Under the pieces are notes generated by a model that saw nothing but the letters and a program-made list of their open reading frames with translations, did not search any database and was not told the DNA's origin. Position numbers and translations under genes: made by a program. DNA of 18,773 nt, from positions 1-18,773 of the forward strand of contig JACQJI010000037.1 of the NCBI GenBank assembly GCA_016198045.1. Reading direction: 5' to 3'. This stretch comes from Candidatus Doudnabacteria bacterium. Lineage in GTDB: Bacteria; Patescibacteriota; Doudnabacteria; UBA920; O2-02-FULL-48-8. Positions 7,917 through 16,200 of this stretch are shown here, in pieces; position 1 is the first letter of the stretch; the number at the start of each line of letters is the position of its first letter.

Positions 7917-7919
7917 CAT
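7779..7919 (-). CDS. Possible 46-residue small protein within the inverted-repeat element
   Basis: An open frame starts with an ATG directly abutting the secE TAA and ends with a TGA one base before the YdjM-like gene's ATG, the spacing expected of a true operon member. It encodes 46 residues beginning MSGTENLTRN and ending KLSQISST, with a hydrophobic stretch MFFVPGFLIKNIL at 11-23 and basic residues after it. Against it: no Shine-Dalgarno, and most of its bases are constrained by the inverted repeats, so an open frame may be fortuitous. Not recognised as a known family. Confidence 0.3.
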   Translation of the reverse strand: MSGTENLTRNMFFVPGFLIKNILRYNFRPGMGPIQMVEKLSQISST

Positions 7920-8108
7920 TTACCGCCTTTCAACCACGTACTTAATCAATTTGCTCAGGCCAAAATCAATCGCGCCCAAGAAAACCGCCACAGCTAAGGA
8001 AATAAGAATGACCACAATCGTGATTCTGATTATTTCGGCTCTGGTCGGCCAAACCACCTTAAAAAGCTCGTTTTTGGCCTCTTTCACAAATTGCCAGGGA
8101 TTGATCAT
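7920..8108 (-). CDS. secE: Preprotein translocase subunit SecE
   Basis: SecE clamps SecY in the general secretion channel. The 62-residue protein is the short single-helix form: an amphipathic FVKEAKNELFKVVWPTRAEIIR segment with the family's Lys-x-x-x-Trp-Pro motif, then one membrane helix (about 30-56) and a basic end. Its position upstream of nusG agrees. No clear Shine-Dalgarno precedes the ATG, and a long leader with several hairpins separates it from gyrB. Confidence 0.95.
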   Translation of the reverse strand: MINPWQFVKEAKNELFKVVWPTRAEIIRITIVVILISLAVAVFLGAIDFGLSKLIKYVVERR

Positions 8109-8134
8109 TTGATTATGTGTTACTTCAGCTTAAT

Positions 8135-8231
8135 TCTCCCCCTTTGGGGGAGATGTCGCCAAAGGCGACAGAGAGGGTTTTTTACCCACCTCTCTCGGCA
8201 CTTCGTGCCACTCTCTTCTTCCAGGAGAGAG
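8135..8231. repeat. Multi-hairpin intergenic repeat in the secE leader
   Basis: About 97 bases composed of back-to-back hairpins: 8135-8142/8146-8153 (TCTCCCCC/GGGGGAGA), 8154-8160/8164-8170 (TGTCGCC/GGCGACA), 8171-8176/8189-8194 (GAGAGG/CCTCTC), 8197-8201/8205-8209 (GGCAC/GTGCC) and 8211-8216/8226-8231 (CTCTCT/AGAGAG). The halves are arranged nearly symmetrically around a TTTTTTA spacer. Similar palindromic units are known as dispersed intergenic repeats in many bacteria. It lies in the 229-base gyrB-secE gap, which otherwise holds a terminator and a promoter. Confidence 0.75.
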
Positions 8232-8278
8232 TTATACTGTATTTCTTATCGTAAGGCTTTTCAACACTTTTGCTCTTT

Positions 8279-8298
8279 AAAAAGGCCTTTGCGGCCTT
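8279..8298 (-). terminator. Probable intrinsic terminator of gyrB
   Basis: On the minus strand AAGGCC and GGCCTT (8298-8293 and 8287-8282) pair around a GCAAA loop and run into five Ts (8283-8279). It is 40 bases after the gyrB stop. The short T tract makes it moderate at best. It begins a base or two after the predicted +1 of the secE promoter, so it could also attenuate that transcript. Confidence 0.55.
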
Positions 8299-8306
8299 GT
8301 GTTCTG

Positions 8307-8335
8307 ATTATAAGACAAGTTTTAAAATTCCGCAA
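8307..8335 (-). promoter_or_regulatory. Predicted sigma-70-type promoter of the secE operon
   Basis: The minus strand carries TTGCGG at 8335-8330 and a perfect TATAAT at 8312-8307 with a 17-base spacer, starting three bases from the gyrB stop codon. The predicted start is near 8300, giving a leader of about 190 bases that contains the terminator-like hairpin and the multi-hairpin repeat. Confidence 0.6.
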
Positions 8336-8337
8336 GT

Positions 8338-10371
<2,034 letters not shown>

Positions 10372-10390
10372 TTAATAGTTTTCTTAATAC

Positions 10391-10419
10391 ATTATAGCAA
10401 ATTTTTGGTTATTTTTCTA
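10391..10419 (-). promoter_or_regulatory. Predicted extended -10 promoter of gyrB
   Basis: On the minus strand TGCTATAAT gives an extended -10 with TATAAT at 10396-10391. A 17-base spacer separates it from TAGAAA (10419-10414, four of six matches to the -35 consensus), which overlaps the pheS stop codon. The predicted start is near 10384, leaving a leader of about 49 bases before gyrB. Confidence 0.65.
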
Positions 10420-11550
10420 GCGTAATTCGGCATTGAATTGGCGTTTTGTTGCATCGTAAAGTTTGGCTTGCAGAGGCTCCACTTCTTCGGCTCGCAAGGT
10501 CCGCTCCGGGCTTCTGTAAATTACCCGATAAGTATAGCTGCCCTTGCCTAAACCAAACTTGTTTTCGTCCTCGTACTTGTCCAGAAGTTGCACCTCCTCC
10601 ACCAAGTCCTTGCCAATTTCTCGGATCAGATCAAAGTAGTTGTTGGGCACGAAGTCCTTACTGACGATAAATGAAATGTCGCGGATGATGGGCGGATACT
10701 TGCTGACCTCTGCAAATTTCTGGCCTAACTTTAATTGTTTTGTTACCCGCGGATCATTTGACCAAAGCAGCCTAATATCGGGCAAATCCATACTTACAAT
10801 TGCCAAGCGCTCCAAACCGAAACCGAATGCCCAGCCGTTGTACCCGGTTACCCCGAAATTCTTCAAAACATCCTTGCGCGGCAAGCCTGAGCCGACCATT
10901 TCGACCCATTCGTCTTTGATCTTTATATTCATTTCAATGCTGGGGTCAGTGTAAGGAAACGTTTCCGGCGTAAAATTGTATTCCACATTTGGGCCGAAAA
11001 TACTTTTAGCAACCTCAGCTTCGACGTTTTGCAAATCTTCCAAAGTGATGTTTTTTTTCTCATCGGGTGTGAGATAAAGACCTCCGAACTGATGGAATAC
11101 ATTCATGTGATGACGGTCAATTTCGTCCTTGCGGTAAACCTTGGCATAACAGATAGCCCCGATGTCTTGTTTGGCCTCGATCCGCTTCTTTATCTGTGGA
11201 TGATTAAAATAGTAATACCAAAAAACCGTGTCATGCGTTATGAGTATGTGGTCGCCATCCACGTAATAAGTGTCAGACTTACTGCGCGCCGGATGTCCTG
11301 GCGGCATATTGAACGGGTCAAATAAAATCTTGGTCGGAACAATTTCCGGAATCGAAATGTCGTCGAGATTTTTAAACGCCGGAATTTGTTTGACCTTGTC
11401 GATAATCTGGGCAATCGGGCTCCCAGGAGTTCTAGTAAGATCAGGCATAGCTAAATATCGCCGCATTCTCTGAGCCTCAAAGTCGGTCCGTTTTTCCAGC
11501 TGTCGTTTTAATTGATTCTCTTCCTCCCTGCTAATGGTAATATTTTTCAT
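10417..11550 (-). CDS. pheS: Phenylalanyl-tRNA synthetase, mitochondrial-type single chain (catalytic + FDX-ACB)
   Basis: A class II synthetase of 377 residues that charges tRNA-Phe. The catalytic part shows FNMPPGHPARSKSDTYYV (80-97), motif 2 KVYRKDEIDRHHMNVFHQ (137-154), TDPSIEMNIKIKDEWVEMVGSG, and motif 3 GWAFGFGLERLAI (239-251). Residues about 284-377 (KYPPIIRDISF ... YRSPERTLRAEEV) form an FDX-ACB anticodon-binding domain. Ordinary bacterial PheS lacks this domain; it lies at the end of PheT instead. The catalytic plus FDX-ACB order is that of monomeric mitochondrial PheRS. The N-terminal coiled coil of bacterial PheS is not evident. The start overlaps the upstream tRNA-binding-domain gene by four bases (ATGA). 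A full PheT is not in this window, so editing is either absent or encoded elsewhere. Confidence 0.9.
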   Translation of the reverse strand: MKNITISREEENQLKRQLEKRTDFEAQRMRRYLAMPDLTRTPGSPIAQIIDKVKQIPAFKNLDDISIPEIVPTKILFDPFNMPPGHPARSKSDTYYVDGDHILITHDTVFWYYYFNHPQIKKRIEAKQDIGAICYAKVYRKDEIDRHHMNVFHQFGGLYLTPDEKKNITLEDLQNVEAEVAKSIFGPNVEYNFTPETFPYTDPSIEMNIKIKDEWVEMVGSGLPRKDVLKNFGVTGYNGWAFGFGLERLAIVSMDLPDIRLLWSNDPRVTKQLKLGQKFAEVSKYPPIIRDISFIVSKDFVPNNYFDLIREIGKDLVEEVQLLDKYEDENKFGLGKGSYTYRVIYRSPERTLRAEEVEPLQAKLYDATKRQFNAELR

Positions 11551-11915
11551 GTTTTTAACATATCCTCGGTAAATTGCACTCCCAACGGCGTTTCATCTTT
11601 GAGTACCATGATTCCCTGGCCCGTCTCTTCGCTTAGCCCAAGCTCAAACGCGGCGCATATCATACCTTGACTTTCTATTCCTCGGATTGTGGCTTTCTCT
11701 AGAACAAAGGGTTCGTGGGATTGGCTGTGAATGTTGTGTGGGATTAAAGTGTCAGGCAAAGCCAACGCAACCACGTCTCCGACCGCAAAATTAAAAGCGC
11801 CGCAGACAACCGGACCAATCGCGCTTGCACCATCGAAAAGCTCAACTATTTGCAGCCGAGAAGCTGATGGGTGCTTTTCTATTTTGGTAACCTTCGCGGT
11901 GATAATGCCGCTCAT
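11547..11915 (-). CDS. Free-standing tRNA-binding (EMAP-II/OB-fold) domain protein, PheT N-domain-like
   Basis: A 122-residue protein made of a single tRNA-binding OB-fold domain. The pattern VTKIEKHPSASRLQIVELFDG ... VVCGAFNFAVGDVVALALPDT ... KATIRGIESQGMICAAFELGLS ... GIMVLKDETPLGVQF matches the B1 region near the N-terminus of PheT (HPNADKLRV, VCGAPN, LRGxxSxGMLCS, ELG). Nothing of the rest of PheT, including the B3/B4 editing module, follows it; instead the mitochondrial-type PheRS gene begins at its stop codon. The likely role is an accessory tRNA-binding partner for that enzyme. MetG-C-like or YgjH-like domains are an alternative, but the genomic coupling and the CGAFN and GMICA motifs favour PheRS. 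Confidence 0.85.
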   Translation of the reverse strand: MSGIITAKVTKIEKHPSASRLQIVELFDGASAIGPVVCGAFNFAVGDVVALALPDTLIPHNIHSQSHEPFVLEKATIRGIESQGMICAAFELGLSEETGQGIMVLKDETPLGVQFTEDMLKT

Positions 11916-12790
11916 TTAACCTCTATTTTGCCTTTGATTGCCGGATTTAGCTGATCTTCGTAATCAAAAACCCCGCTGAGTTCGAAAGTATAGCTGAACG
12001 TTTGGTTAGTCTGAAGTTGTGGGGATTGGAATCCGCCAAAATTACTGCTCGCAAAATACATGACTTGGTGCGCTTGCGCATCTTTGTTTAGCCAAACTAC
12101 TGTGTCGCCTTTGGTCACTACCAAAGCAGCCGGGTCAAATATATTATTCTGAATAAATATAGTGTAAGTTTTGGGAGTAGTGCTGTTCTTCTCGCGTAAA
12201 TTTTTGAGTGTCGTGATTGTCGGTTCATGCAGGCCAAAGCTAGCGGTATCTGCTTCGATCTGCTTGAGTCTTGCTTCAGTCATTTTTATGCCGGGAGTAA
12301 GGGGGTCAAACTCGGCGGCCACGTCAACCGCGTCGTTAAAATCCTTCAAGACCGCGACTTCTCTCCGGTCCGTGTACTTAAGTCCAGGATCGGTTTTGTA
12401 GACATTTATTTCGTCGCCGTCAGCCAGCCCGTCAGTATCGGTGTCGGCATTGTTTGGATTGGTTCCCTCCTTAAATTCATTATAATTCGTTAGGCCGTCC
12501 TGATCTGGATCTGCTTCATCTTTGCATTTCTCTTCCGAACAAATTTCAGATCCGAAGTGTTGGGCAAGCCAAACTTTGGGCAGCTTTGACTGATTAGCAG
12601 CCTCGTCTCCATCTTTTCTGGCGATTAAGAAATATACTAGTATGCCCAACAATACTACGAGAATTATTGCGCCGCCGATGATAAGCCATTTGCGCATATT
12701 TACGGGCGCTGAAACGACAATATCTGCGCTTTCCGATTTTATGGCTCGGTTGGGCATTACTGTATAGTTGATATCATCTGGGTTGGTCAT
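11912..12790 (-). CDS. Membrane-anchored protein with calcium-loop repeats and a copper-site-less cupredoxin-like domain
   Basis: A 292-residue protein: a short cytoplasmic segment, one membrane helix (about 35-57), then an extracellular part. Cys84 and Cys89 (CSEEKC) could form a disulfide. Two Asp-rich thrombospondin type 3-like loops follow, DPDQDGLTNYNEF (94-106) and DTDTDGLADGDEI (116-128), which should bind calcium. The C-terminal 206-292 has a cupredoxin-like strand pattern (FDPAALVVTKGDTVVWLNKD, AHQVMYF, ending DYEDQLNPAIKGKIEV). His241 sits at the first copper ligand, but the places usually held by Cys, His and Met carry Asp279, Asn282 and Ile285, so type 1 copper binding is unlikely. 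It overlaps both neighbouring genes by four bases. Probably a surface protein; function unknown. Confidence 0.8.
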   Translation of the reverse strand: MTNPDDINYTVMPNRAIKSESADIVVSAPVNMRKWLIIGGAIILVVLLGILVYFLIARKDGDEAANQSKLPKVWLAQHFGSEICSEEKCKDEADPDQDGLTNYNEFKEGTNPNNADTDTDGLADGDEINVYKTDPGLKYTDRREVAVLKDFNDAVDVAAEFDPLTPGIKMTEARLKQIEADTASFGLHEPTITTLKNLREKNSTTPKTYTIFIQNNIFDPAALVVTKGDTVVWLNKDAQAHQVMYFASSNFGGFQSPQLQTNQTFSYTFELSGVFDYEDQLNPAIKGKIEVK

Positions 12791-13161
12791 GTGGAATAGA
12801 GAAAATATGACTCGAGAAAAGTAAACGCCAGGACAAGAATAATGGCATTTAGGAAATTAAATAAACCAAAGGACTGGAGTATAAGCGAGCTGATAATCAG
12901 GATCGAAAACCACAGTGCCTGTCTGAGAGAGATGAGAAAATAGTATCCGGCTTTTTCCTTTTGGCCGAATATGTCTCGAATTTTGAATCCGGTGAAAGTG
13001 GCCAAGCTGACTGCGAAAATCGAAAGAGTGAGGTAAAAAAGGACAACACTTAACCAGCTGCGAAAGGGATCCAAGAATTTCAGGATCAGAACCAGACCTA
13101 TAGCCGAAAGTACGAGCAGTATGCCCAGTAAAAGATTGAAAGCTTTTAGCCTATTACGCAT
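12787..13161 (-). CDS. Four-helix membrane protein of unknown function
   Basis: A 124-residue hydrophobic protein with four predicted helices at about 6-29, 35-58, 74-95 and 98-122 and a short basic loop (FKIRDIFGQKEKAGYY) between the pairs. No catalytic motif is visible and I do not recognise the family. Three bases separate it from the helicase-nuclease stop, and it overlaps the next gene by four (ATGA), so it is an operon member. Confidence 0.75.
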   Translation of the reverse strand: MRNRLKAFNLLLGILLVLSAIGLVLILKFLDPFRSWLSVVLFYLTLSIFAVSLATFTGFKIRDIFGQKEKAGYYFLISLRQALWFSILIISSLILQSFGLFNFLNAIILVLAFTFLESYFLYST

Positions 13162-13164
13162 AAA

Positions 13165-16143
13165 TCATACCAAAAAATGGCGATATTTACAATCATGGGC
13201 CCGAGCCTGATCCAAAGCCAAGAAGGAGTCGGTTTTGCAGGCCTCAACTATCTGTTCGATGGTTTGCGAGAGTTTGGATTTTACCTCGTTGATTTCCTGT
13301 TCTGTGCCCAAGAACTCCTGACTGTCTCGAATGCTTGCCAGATACCAGTAGTTCAGAGACTTGACTTTGCGCTTGAACTGTTCCTGAGCAGCCCACTGAT
13401 ATATCAACAGTTGACTCTTGTCATCGCTGTTTAGTTTTTCCTTAACTTGGCCGGTCTTGTAATCGATAATGCTGATTGTGCCATCGCTGTTGAGATCTGC
13501 CCTGTCGATTTTGCCGGTGAATTTGTAGTCCCCAAGCTTGAGCTTGAATCTCTGCTCGAGAAATTCAATTCGTTTCGGATTTTCGGAAAAGCGCCGGTGG
13601 AATATCTCAAGCATTTCCAATCCCCGTTTTCGCCCTTTTTCTTTTTCGATTGCGTCCGGATACCAATCATCCACCCAGGATTCTTGATAGAATTTTTTGA
13701 GGACATCAAAGCTCGGTACCTGTAAACCCGAATTTTTTGCCCCAAACAGATCGGTTTGCTTCTGGCTATTGAGCTGGTTATAGTGCTCGAGGAACTTCTG
13801 CAGCGTTTTGTGGATGGTGTCCCCAAGCGACAAATATGCGCTTCCTGGCAGAGGCAGCTGATAAACATACCGTAATTTATATTCGATCGGGCAGTTGAGG
13901 AAGCAAGAAATTTGTGAATATGAGAAAGTGTCGGGGACGTACCGATCCGTTAGCGGCTTACTTGCCTCTCTTTGCCTTGCTTCAAAAAAAACTCGGCCGG
14001 AAGGTTTAGCCGCCTGCGGCAGCGGAGCCAAGTTTAGTTCCACCAAAAAACGCGAAGGTTTTTTGTGAGCACTTCCCCCATAATCGTCTGCCCACGTTAG
14101 AAACAAAAATTGCTTGGCGCGGGTAACCGCTACGTAGAACAGCCGGCGTTCCTCCATAAGATGCACGTCTCCTTCGGGCAAAATTTCTTTCACTAACGCC
14201 GTGGGAATTTCGATTTGCTCCCGCCGTTCCCTGGACGGGAATCTTTGGTCTACCAAATTCACGACAAAGACGCACTTAAACTCCAAGCCCTTAGCCGAAT
14301 GCACAGTCATGATTCTGACCGCATCTGGTCCCAAATCCGGATTGAAAGCTAGGTCACCCTGATCTCCGGCCTCTTGTTCAAGTTTGATTTGATTGAGGAA
14401 GGCTTTGAGGGTTTTGTCGCTACTTTCCTGCTCGAAATTCTGCGCCTTGCGATAGAATTGCTCAAGTAAATTTCTGTTTTCCGCCGTTTCGACTGAATCA
14501 TGGATCAGAGCACTAGTAATACCAAGGTCATTTAGGATCCTGATCATCAATTCTGACACTGGTGTTGCTCTGGCCAAATTTGTGTGTTTGCCGACCAGTT
14601 CGAGTAATTTATCAATTTTTTTCAAAGACTGCGCATCGATTCTCGCCAAATTTCGGGCTTGATGTAGTGCTTCAAACAGGGAAAGCGCCTTTTTTTTGGC
14701 CGCCTGTGAAAGCTGGATCAAGTCTTCATCGCTGATCCGAAACATGTCCATATTCAAAATTCTGAACAGGTTCTCGCTTTCGTGCCGGCTGTCCAAAATG
14801 TTGCAGTAAGATAGCAAATTGAGAATAAACGACTTTTTGTATAACCCACGGTTGGCTACGAAAATATACGGTATCTGGCGGCGGTTAAGCTCCAAAATAA
14901 ACGGCTCAGCATGATCATTTGCCCGCACCAGAACGGCGAAATCATTCCAGTTTAGCTTTTCTTGGTTATTTAGTTCAAGCAATTTGTCCGCAACCCTGTG
15001 GACTTCGTCGTGAATGGATTGCCCGTGCAAAACCTCGATAACGCCTTTGTCTGGTCTCTTGTTGCTCGTTTCTAATTTTTTGCTTATCTTAAGCTTGCTT
15101 TCCAGCCGCTCGGGGTTATTTTGCTGGATAAATTTGTACGCCAGGTCAAGGATGTTCTGCCTTGAGCGATAATTGTCCGTCAGCGTGATTTCTTGGGCAT
15201 GTTTGTAATCTTCCTTGAATTTGAGGATGTTGGAAACCGAAGCGCCTCGGAATTTGTAAATCGACTGATCATCATCCCCGACCACAGTTAGATTGTTTTG
15301 CGGCAACGCCAGCAGTTTTACCATTTCGTATTGGGCCAAATCCGTATCCTGGAATTCGTCGACTAGGATGTATTTGTAGTGGTTCTGGTAGTATCGCAGC
15401 ACGTTTGGCCGCGTCCGGAAAAGCTTGATCGTGTAGTTAATTAAGTCCCCGAAATCTAAGTAAGAATTATCCAGCAAAAGCTTCTGATATTTATGGAAGG
15501 CGGCCGCTACTTCGTTGACGCGCGCGATTTCTTGCTCCTCATCAGCGTTAGCAATCCCTTCTCCCTTTACCCTTCTCCCCTTACCCTTCTCTAATCTGTC
15601 TTTGTTCAACCGCAAGCCCTCGGCGTACGCCAAATATTCCTCCGGCGTAATTCCCTCTCCTTTGGCTTTCTGAAAATGCTTGATAAGAGCGTGAATAAAC
15701 TTGTTGGGATTGCCAAACGGTTTGTAATAGTCCAGCTCAAATTCGTGCAAATGTTGCCTGATAAGCATCCAAGCGGCGGTTTCATTGAGCACGCGGAAAT
15801 CACCTGGCAAGCCAATGTCCAAGGCGTGTTGGGCCAATACCTTCTGGCCAAAGGAATGGAAAGTGGAAATGTCGATTTCCATAAAGCCCAGCGGTAGCAG
15901 CTGATCGACTCGCTCTTCCATTTCGGCAGCGGCTTTGTCCGTGAATGTCAAAGCCAAGATCTCTTCGGGTTTCGCGAGTTTCCGTTCAAGCAGCCAAGCG
16001 ATGCGCCGAGTCAGAACCGTAGTTTTGCCCGTGCCGGCGCCGGCGATGATCAAAAGCGGTCCGGTGCCAAATGTCACGGCTTTGATTTGCTGTTGGTTTA
16101 AGCTTTCAAGAATTTGTGATTTCTGTTTAACAACCTGCTTCAT
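13165..16143 (-). CDS. UvrD/PcrA-type DNA helicase with C-terminal PD-(D/E)XK nuclease domain
   Basis: A 992-residue superfamily 1A helicase for DNA repair or recombination. Motif I is AGAGTGKTT (34-42), Ia LALTFTDKAAAEM, II VDEFQD (261-266), III GDDDQSIYKFRGA (289-301), IV TLTDNYRSRQNIL, V VRIMTVHSAKGLEF and VI RRLFYVAVTRAK. The last ~220 residues form a RecB/AddB-like nuclease: SYSQISCFLNCPIEYKLRY, LGDTIHKTLQKFL, then GKIDRADL and SIIDYKTG, which hold the catalytic Asp and the Asp-x-Lys. Fe-S versions of this domain carry four Cys, three near the C-terminus; here only one remains in HDCKYRHFLV. Low-complexity residues 185-196 come from a 14-base tandem repeat. The first codon lies only a few bases after a strong extended -10, and no Shine-Dalgarno is present. 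Confidence 0.93.
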   Translation of the reverse strand: MKQVVKQKSQILESLNQQQIKAVTFGTGPLLIIAGAGTGKTTVLTRRIAWLLERKLAKPEEILALTFTDKAAAEMEERVDQLLPLGFMEIDISTFHSFGQKVLAQHALDIGLPGDFRVLNETAAWMLIRQHLHEFELDYYKPFGNPNKFIHALIKHFQKAKGEGITPEEYLAYAEGLRLNKDRLEKGKGRRVKGEGIANADEEQEIARVNEVAAAFHKYQKLLLDNSYLDFGDLINYTIKLFRTRPNVLRYYQNHYKYILVDEFQDTDLAQYEMVKLLALPQNNLTVVGDDDQSIYKFRGASVSNILKFKEDYKHAQEITLTDNYRSRQNILDLAYKFIQQNNPERLESKLKISKKLETSNKRPDKGVIEVLHGQSIHDEVHRVADKLLELNNQEKLNWNDFAVLVRANDHAEPFILELNRRQIPYIFVANRGLYKKSFILNLLSYCNILDSRHESENLFRILNMDMFRISDEDLIQLSQAAKKKALSLFEALHQARNLARIDAQSLKKIDKLLELVGKHTNLARATPVSELMIRILNDLGITSALIHDSVETAENRNLLEQFYRKAQNFEQESSDKTLKAFLNQIKLEQEAGDQGDLAFNPDLGPDAVRIMTVHSAKGLEFKCVFVVNLVDQRFPSRERREQIEIPTALVKEILPEGDVHLMEERRLFYVAVTRAKQFLFLTWADDYGGSAHKKPSRFLVELNLAPLPQAAKPSGRVFFEARQREASKPLTDRYVPDTFSYSQISCFLNCPIEYKLRYVYQLPLPGSAYLSLGDTIHKTLQKFLEHYNQLNSQKQTDLFGAKNSGLQVPSFDVLKKFYQESWVDDWYPDAIEKEKGRKRGLEMLEIFHRRFSENPKRIEFLEQRFKLKLGDYKFTGKIDRADLNSDGTISIIDYKTGQVKEKLNSDDKSQLLIYQWAAQEQFKRKVKSLNYWYLASIRDSQEFLGTEQEINEVKSKLSQTIEQIVEACKTDSFLALDQARAHDCKYRHFLV
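15556..15591. repeat. 14-base tandem repeat inside the helicase gene
   Basis: CCCTTCTC recurs at 15556, 15570 and 15584, giving about 2.6 copies of a 14-base unit (minus strand GAGAAGGGTAARGG). As 14 is not a multiple of three, each copy is read in a different frame and yields the Lys/Gly/Arg-rich stretch EKGKGRRVKGEG (185-196). Confidence 0.75.
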
Positions 16144-16153
16144 AGGTGGATTA

Positions 16154-16162
16154 ATTATAACA
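16154..16162 (-). promoter_or_regulatory. Extended -10 promoter of the helicase operon, near-leaderless
   Basis: The minus strand reads TGTTATAAT, with TATAAT at 16159-16154. Position +1 is predicted at 16147, leaving a leader of about four bases before the ATG at 16143. The bases between, AATCCACCT, cannot act as a Shine-Dalgarno. The -35 region falls in the T tract of the preceding terminator. Confidence 0.6.
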
Positions 16163-16171
16163 TTTTGGCAT

Positions 16172-16200
16172 AAAAAAAGAGCAGACGCAGGGCCTGCCTC
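16172..16200 (-). terminator. Intrinsic terminator of the G+C-rich cassette
   Basis: On the minus strand GAGGCAG (16200-16194) pairs with CTGCTC (16184-16179), with one bulged G and a nine-base loop, and is followed directly by seven Ts (16178-16172). The stem begins within the TGA stop codon of the cassette gene, so coding and termination signals are fused. Confidence 0.65.

Noticed and set aside
8231..8264. Second secE promoter with TATAAC at 8236-8231 and TTGAAA at 8264-8259
   Set aside because: The spacer is 22 bases, and no extended -10 compensates.
11547..11915. tRNA-binding domain gene as a frameshifted or truncated pheT
   Set aside because: It ends cleanly at a stop overlapping the next start (ATGA), and no pheT-like residues are found in any frame after it; a designed short gene explains it better.
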